Part shown: piece by piece, positions 5,935-8,801 of the stretch
Numbering within the stretch: the stretch's first letter is position 1
Layout of the letters: the number at the start of each line of letters is the position of its first letter
Assembly: GCA_938014245.1 (NCBI GenBank)
Contig: CALLSD010000054.1
Coordinates: forward strand, 1-8,801
Direction: 5' to 3'
Source: an uncultured Actinomyces sp.
Lineage (GTDB): Bacteria > Actinomycetota > Actinomycetes > Actinomycetales > Actinomycetaceae
DNA: 8,801 bases
Notes under the pieces: generated by a model
Database searches by the model: none
What the model was told of the DNA's origin: nothing
Seen by the model: only the letters and a program-made list of their open reading frames with translations
Made by a program: the position numbers and the translations under genes

Positions 5935-7704
5935 GGCGTCCCACGACGCCGATTCGACGGACGCCTCCCACAGGCGCCGGTACATTCCGTTCTCGGACAG
6001 GAGCTCTTCGTGCGTGCCTTGCTGGACCACCTTGCCGCCGTCTAGGACGATGATGTTGCCCGCCCCGACAACAGTGGAAAGCCGATGCGCGACCATGATC
6101 ACCGTGCGCCCTTCAGCCAAGCTCGCAAGCGCCATCTGCACCTCGCGTTCGGTGTCGGCATCCATCGCCGACGTGGGCTCGTCAAGAACCAGGATGGGCG
6201 CGTTTTTCAGGAACGCGCGCGCTATCGCGATGCGCTGCCGCTCGCCGCCGGAAAGTCCGACGCCGCCATCGCCGATTACCGTGTCCATGCCGTCCGGCAA
6301 AGCCTTGATGAAGCTTGTGCAACGCGCGGCGCGGGCGGCTTGCGCCACCTCTTCGTCGCTCGCTTCGGGACGGGCGAGCCGAATGTTGTCCGCTACGCTC
6401 ATTGAGAACACGTGGCTTTCCTGAAACACGAAGGAGACGAGGCTGGACAGCTCGCCCTCGGAAAACGAGGCGACGCTTTCCCCTCCGATGCGAACCCGCC
6501 CTTCCGTCGGGATCCAGAACCCGCACACGAGCTGCGCTGCGGTAGACTTTCCGGATCCGGAGGGCCCCACGACCGCGGTGAGCTCCCCTTCGCGCGCCGT
6601 AAAGCTCACGTCCGAGAGGACGGGGGCGTCGCCGTAGGCGAAGGAAGCGTGGTCGAACTCGACGCTGAACCCTTGCAGCTCGCGGCTGCCCGCTGCCCGA
6701 TGTGGCTCCTCTTCGAACGCCGCAGCGATGCGGCTGACCGACTCCGAGAGCAGATTCATGCCCTCGGAGAACGAGCGCAGCTTGCAAACGGGCATCGCGG
6801 CTGCCGGGGCGAACACCAGGAAGAAAAGCGCCGTTGCAGCCAGATCGGGGCTCGCCGGATCGGCGGAGAAAATCGCCACGACGAGAGGCGCCAGAAACGT
6901 CGCCACCGAGATGACGACCGACCGGAAGAACGTCACACCGACTCCTACCTGGCGGCTCATGCCCGAGGTGAAGTCCCGGTACGCCTCGATGTCGTCCTGG
7001 AAGCCGGCGAAGGATTTGGGTGTTTGGCCGAACATCTTGATCGAGGGCATTCCGTGGACGTACTCCGTCGCCGCGGAGCTGATGCGCTCAAGGGCGTCGA
7101 AGTTCTCCTTCATGGCGCCTGATTTTAGTAGTTTGACCATGGGCACAAACTGCCCCAGGAATCCCACTGCCAGCACTGCCACGGCGGCGAGGGCGAGCAG
7201 GGCGTCGAAGGACACCATGCTGGCGACGAGAAGGGCGAGCAGCGCGACGGTGCTCGCGAAATCAGGGAGCTGGTGGGCGATGAAGCCTTCCAGCTGGTCT
7301 ACGTCGGTCTGGACGACCTGCACGAGCTTGCCCGACGCGTTCTTCTTGAAGTACGAAATCGGCAGGCGCTTGATATGCTCGACGAGGCCGATGCGAACGG
7401 AGCAGATTGCGCGGAACGCGAATTTGTGGCACAGCATCGATGAGGCGAAGGACAGAAGGAGGCTTCCCGCCACGCCGACTGCGGCGGCGGTCGCGCAGAC
7501 GGCAAGCGCCGATGCAGATGCCGGGAACCATGCCGGCAACGGCAAGCCCGCGAGCGCCGAGAGCGCGAAGAACACCGCAAAAACAGGGACGGTTTCCAGC
7601 AATGCCGCCAGCACCGCGAGCGCAACGCCGGGCGCCACGCCAGAAAGCGGGACCCCCGAGCGGGACAGAACCCCGCCCAAACCTTTCTTCTCTTTGTGAG
7701 CCAT
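5926..7704 (-). CDS. ABC half-transporter A (fused permease and ATPase, YbtPQ-like)
   Basis: A 592-aa exporter-fold half-transporter and first gene of the operon. Hydrophobic segments lie near 24-54, 65-90, 150-170, 171-192, 258-280 and 286-305. The ATPase domain has Walker A GPSGSGKST (380-388), Q-loop Q428 in FVFQES, signature LSGGERQ (484-490), Walker B ILVLDEP (504-510) with catalytic E509, SAMD at 512-515 and H-loop H540. It and protein B both keep complete consensus sites, unlike the many heterodimeric exporters with one degenerate site. The start at ATG 7704 is supported by AAGGAGGTC 6 nt upstream; the frame stays open to 7851, but that would run into the divergent regulator. Its place beside a divergent AraC gene matches ybtP-ybtQ/ybtA. 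The substrate, perhaps a metal-chelate, is inferred from context. Confidence 0.93.
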   Translation of the reverse strand: MAHKEKKGLGGVLSRSGVPLSGVAPGVALAVLAALLETVPVFAVFFALSALAGLPLPAWFPASASALAVCATAAAVGVAGSLLLSFASSMLCHKFAFRAICSVRIGLVEHIKRLPISYFKKNASGKLVQVVQTDVDQLEGFIAHQLPDFASTVALLALLVASMVSFDALLALAAVAVLAVGFLGQFVPMVKLLKSGAMKENFDALERISSAATEYVHGMPSIKMFGQTPKSFAGFQDDIEAYRDFTSGMSRQVGVGVTFFRSVVISVATFLAPLVVAIFSADPASPDLAATALFFLVFAPAAAMPVCKLRSFSEGMNLLSESVSRIAAAFEEEPHRAAGSRELQGFSVEFDHASFAYGDAPVLSDVSFTAREGELTAVVGPSGSGKSTAAQLVCGFWIPTEGRVRIGGESVASFSEGELSSLVSFVFQESHVFSMSVADNIRLARPEASDEEVAQAARAARCTSFIKALPDGMDTVIGDGGVGLSGGERQRIAIARAFLKNAPILVLDEPTSAMDADTEREVQMALASLAEGRTVIMVAHRLSTVVGAGNIIVLDGGKVVQQGTHEELLSENGMYRRLWEASVESASWDAGR

Positions 7705-7710
7705 GAGGCC

Positions 7711-7719
7711 GACCTCCTT
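7711..7719 (-). promoter_or_regulatory. Ribosome binding site of half-transporter A
   Basis: AAGGAGGTC on the minus strand, 6 nt before ATG 7704, close to the ideal anti-16S sequence. It fixes the start of the first operon gene against longer upstream alternatives in the same frame. Confidence 0.85.
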
Positions 7720-7730
7720 AACGCAACGTT

Positions 7731-7736
7731 GGTATA
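7731..7736 (-). promoter_or_regulatory. Candidate -10 box of the transport operon
   Basis: Minus-strand TATACC preceded by TTTACCTT. No good -35 hexamer stands 16-18 bp upstream; the region around 7753-7759 reads ACAGTT-like. A weak -35 would suit an activator-dependent promoter controlled by the divergent AraC protein. Assigned by eye only; another start point within 7731-7770 is possible. Confidence 0.28.
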
Positions 7737-7748
7737 AAGGTAAACCTT
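7737..7748. promoter_or_regulatory. Candidate operator palindrome AAGGT-AA-ACCTT
   Basis: Perfect 5-bp inverted arms (7737-7741 and 7744-7748) around AA, in the middle of the 104-bp divergent intergenic region. It abuts the candidate -10 of the operon and covers the place where a -35 of the regulator would lie, so one bound protein could act on both promoters. Either the AraC regulator or a metal repressor could be the ligand. AraC proteins more often bind direct repeats, so the assignment is open. Confidence 0.3.
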
Positions 7749-7764
7749 GGCTAACTGTTTGCGA

Positions 7765-7770
7765 TATACT
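7765..7770 (+). promoter_or_regulatory. Candidate -10 box of the AraC regulator gene
   Basis: TATACT on the plus strand, one mismatch from TATAAT, 39 bp before the TTG start. The hexamer 17 bp upstream (AAACCT, 7742-7747) is a poor -35 and lies inside the candidate operator palindrome. This would suit a regulated or autoregulated promoter. Confidence 0.35.
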
Positions 7771-7773
7771 GTA

Positions 7774-7790
7774 CGACGGAACGAGCATTT
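7774..7790 (+). repeat. 17-bp exact direct repeat, leader copy
   Basis: The 17-mer cgacggaacgagcattt between the candidate regulator promoter and its start codon is repeated exactly at 8293-8309 inside the regulator gene. Both copies stand in the same reading frame relative to the regulator (Thr-Glu-Arg-Ala-Phe). By rough reckoning a chance 17-mer match in a window this size is unlikely. Confidence 0.75.
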
Positions 7791-7808
7791 CGGACGCTTG
7801 GAGCAGTC

Positions 7809-8783
7809 TTGCGCATACTTGACCATATAGAGCAGACCTTGGAACGCACACCTTCGCTCCCCTTCGAGGTGGTGTTCAAAGGGGAAAGGGCGATGATTTC
7901 GTATCCCGAGGGCGGATTCACGGAAATGATGGAATCGATCGAGGGGATCCTGGTGATGAAACACTGTATGAAGTCATCCGGGTTCAAGATGTCGACCAAA
8001 GGCATCGGCGAGGGTGTGAAGCTCAACTACTGCATCGCAGGCCGATTAGAGGTCTCCATGAACGACGGCAGGAGCTTCTATCTGGGGCCAGGCGAGCTCT
8101 CCGTGAAGACGTCGACGGCATCGGAGTTCTCATTCCCTTGCGGGTTCTACCAAGGGGTCGAGATTTTCATCCATCCATCGTGTCTCAACACGCCTCCTCG
8201 GCTCTTCGTGGAGGCGGGTATCGATCTTGCCGCCGTCGTCGCACGGCTGAGCACGCCGGAAATGCGAAGCTGGACGAAAAGGAGCGACGACGCGACGGAA
8301 CGAGCATTTTTAACCATATTCGAGCCCCGCCGATTCGCGGAAGACGCCTCTGCCCGCATAGGCATCGCGCAGCTTCTGCTGAAGCTTGCGGAAGACGGCG
8401 CGCCGGCAAGGGACTTCGATTCGACTATCCTCACGAAACGCCAGGTTGATTTGGCGAAGGAGGCGGAGCGCATTCTTGCGGGAGATCTGTCCAAAAGGAA
8501 GAGCATCGAATCCATCGCCGCTGAGCTCGGGGTCAAGCCGACCGCGTTGAAAACATGCTTCAAGGGGGTTTACGGAGCCCCCATATCGGAATACCTCCAC
8601 AAGAAGAGAATGCGGACGGCTGCTCTCTTGCTCGAGACAGGAGACGACTCGGTTGCCGCAATTGCGCACTCCGTGGGATTCGCTAACGCGGGAAAGTTCA
8701 GCGAGGCTTTCAAAAGAGCTTACGGAACGACCCCTTTGAAATATAGGCTTTTGTTCAGCGAGTCGTCTCGACAGGGCGAATGA
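7809..8783 (+). CDS. AraC-family transcriptional regulator (YbtA/PchR-like), TTG start
   Basis: A 324-aa DNA-binding regulator, divergent from the transport operon. The N-terminal part (about 60-125) has a short beta-rich ligand-domain pattern, with LNYCIAGRLEVSMNDG and YLGPGELSV, then FPCGFYQGVEI, as in PchR/YbtA-like regulators. The C-terminal part has the two AraC helix-turn-helix motifs: SIESIAAELGVKPTALKTCF (233-252) and the second at 282-303, with SVAAIAHSVGFANAGKFSEA, followed by the family-typical GTTPLKYR. TTG 7809 has GGAG 5 nt upstream. ATG 7893, with AAGGGG 8 nt upstream, is an alternative start giving 296 aa. Family knowledge: YbtA and PchR activate siderophore uptake genes in response to the metallophore itself. 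I infer that it controls the operon from the shared intergenic region and perhaps itself. The ligand is unknown. Confidence 0.9.
   Translation: MRILDHIEQTLERTPSLPFEVVFKGERAMISYPEGGFTEMMESIEGILVMKHCMKSSGFKMSTKGIGEGVKLNYCIAGRLEVSMNDGRSFYLGPGELSVKTSTASEFSFPCGFYQGVEIFIHPSCLNTPPRLFVEAGIDLAAVVARLSTPEMRSWTKRSDDATERAFLTIFEPRRFAEDASARIGIAQLLLKLAEDGAPARDFDSTILTKRQVDLAKEAERILAGDLSKRKSIESIAAELGVKPTALKTCFKGVYGAPISEYLHKKRMRTAALLLETGDDSVAAIAHSVGFANAGKFSEAFKRAYGTTPLKYRLLFSESSRQGE
8293..8309 (+). repeat. 17-bp exact direct repeat, intragenic copy
   Basis: Second copy of cgacggaacgagcattt, within codons of the AraC gene that read Thr-Glu-Arg-Ala-Phe (residues 163-167), between the ligand domain and the DNA-binding domain. 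See the leader copy at 7774-7790. Confidence 0.75.
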
Positions 8784-8788
8784 CGTTT

Positions 8789-8801
8789 ATGGAACGATTC
8801 G
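8789..8801 (+). other. Possible start of a further plus-strand gene, cut by the window edge
   Basis: ATG at 8789-8791, 5 nt after the AraC stop, opens a frame reading Met-Glu-Arg-Phe up to the edge. The nearest purine-rich element, AGGGCGA in the end of the AraC gene, is a modest ribosome binding site. If real, this would be a gene co-transcribed with the regulator. Thirteen bases are too few to decide. Confidence 0.2.

Noticed and set aside
5194..7699. Several plus-strand frames of 200-320 codons opposite the two half-transporters
   Set aside because: Antisense shadows of high-GC coding sequence; no motifs or initiation signals.
1..8801. CRISPR array, tRNA, rRNA or known riboswitch
   Set aside because: No regularly spaced repeats, cloverleaf-like segments or conserved riboswitch cores were seen; the operon leader is too short for a large aptamer.

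Overview
The window (8,801 bp, high GC over the coding part and clearly lower GC between about 180 and 1200) looks like an accessory transport locus of a high-GC Gram-positive. An Eggerthellaceae-type Coriobacteriia gut bacterium is my best guess from protein style alone. That guess is inference.

Layout. (i) 3-173 (+) is the C-terminus of a membrane protein that resembles the MptD-type S component found further right, so a second S-component gene ends here. (ii) 174-1226 holds no intact gene. It looks like a decayed interval with a protein-like relic on the minus strand (420-602), a plus-strand relic with an internal stop (767-967) that runs straight into a good rho-independent terminator (971-1007), a palindrome and a dispersed octamer. 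(iii) 7704 down to 1227 (-) is one tight operon: two ABC half-transporters with fused ATPase domains, an MptD/Trep_Strep-type ECF S component, an EcfT-like coupling protein, a double-ATPase EcfA-type protein, and a truncated DtxR/MntR-like metal regulator whose start codon overlaps the EcfA stop. (iv) 7809-8783 (+) is a divergent AraC-family regulator read from a probable TTG start. The 104-bp region between it and the operon holds a small palindrome overlapping candidate promoter elements.

Working model. The pair of half-transporters beside a divergent AraC regulator mirrors the ybtPQ/ybtA arrangement of yersiniabactin loci. ECF-type and YbtPQ-like transporters together with a DtxR-like regulator recall, from memory, the equibactin locus of Streptococcus equi. 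I therefore infer a metallophore (siderophore-like) or metal-complex uptake system: the AraC protein would sense the ligand, the ABC pair and the S-T-AA module would move it, and the DtxR-like protein would once have reported metal status. No biosynthetic gene is visible in the window, so scavenging of a foreign metallophore is possible. Substrate and direction of transport cannot be proven from this sequence.
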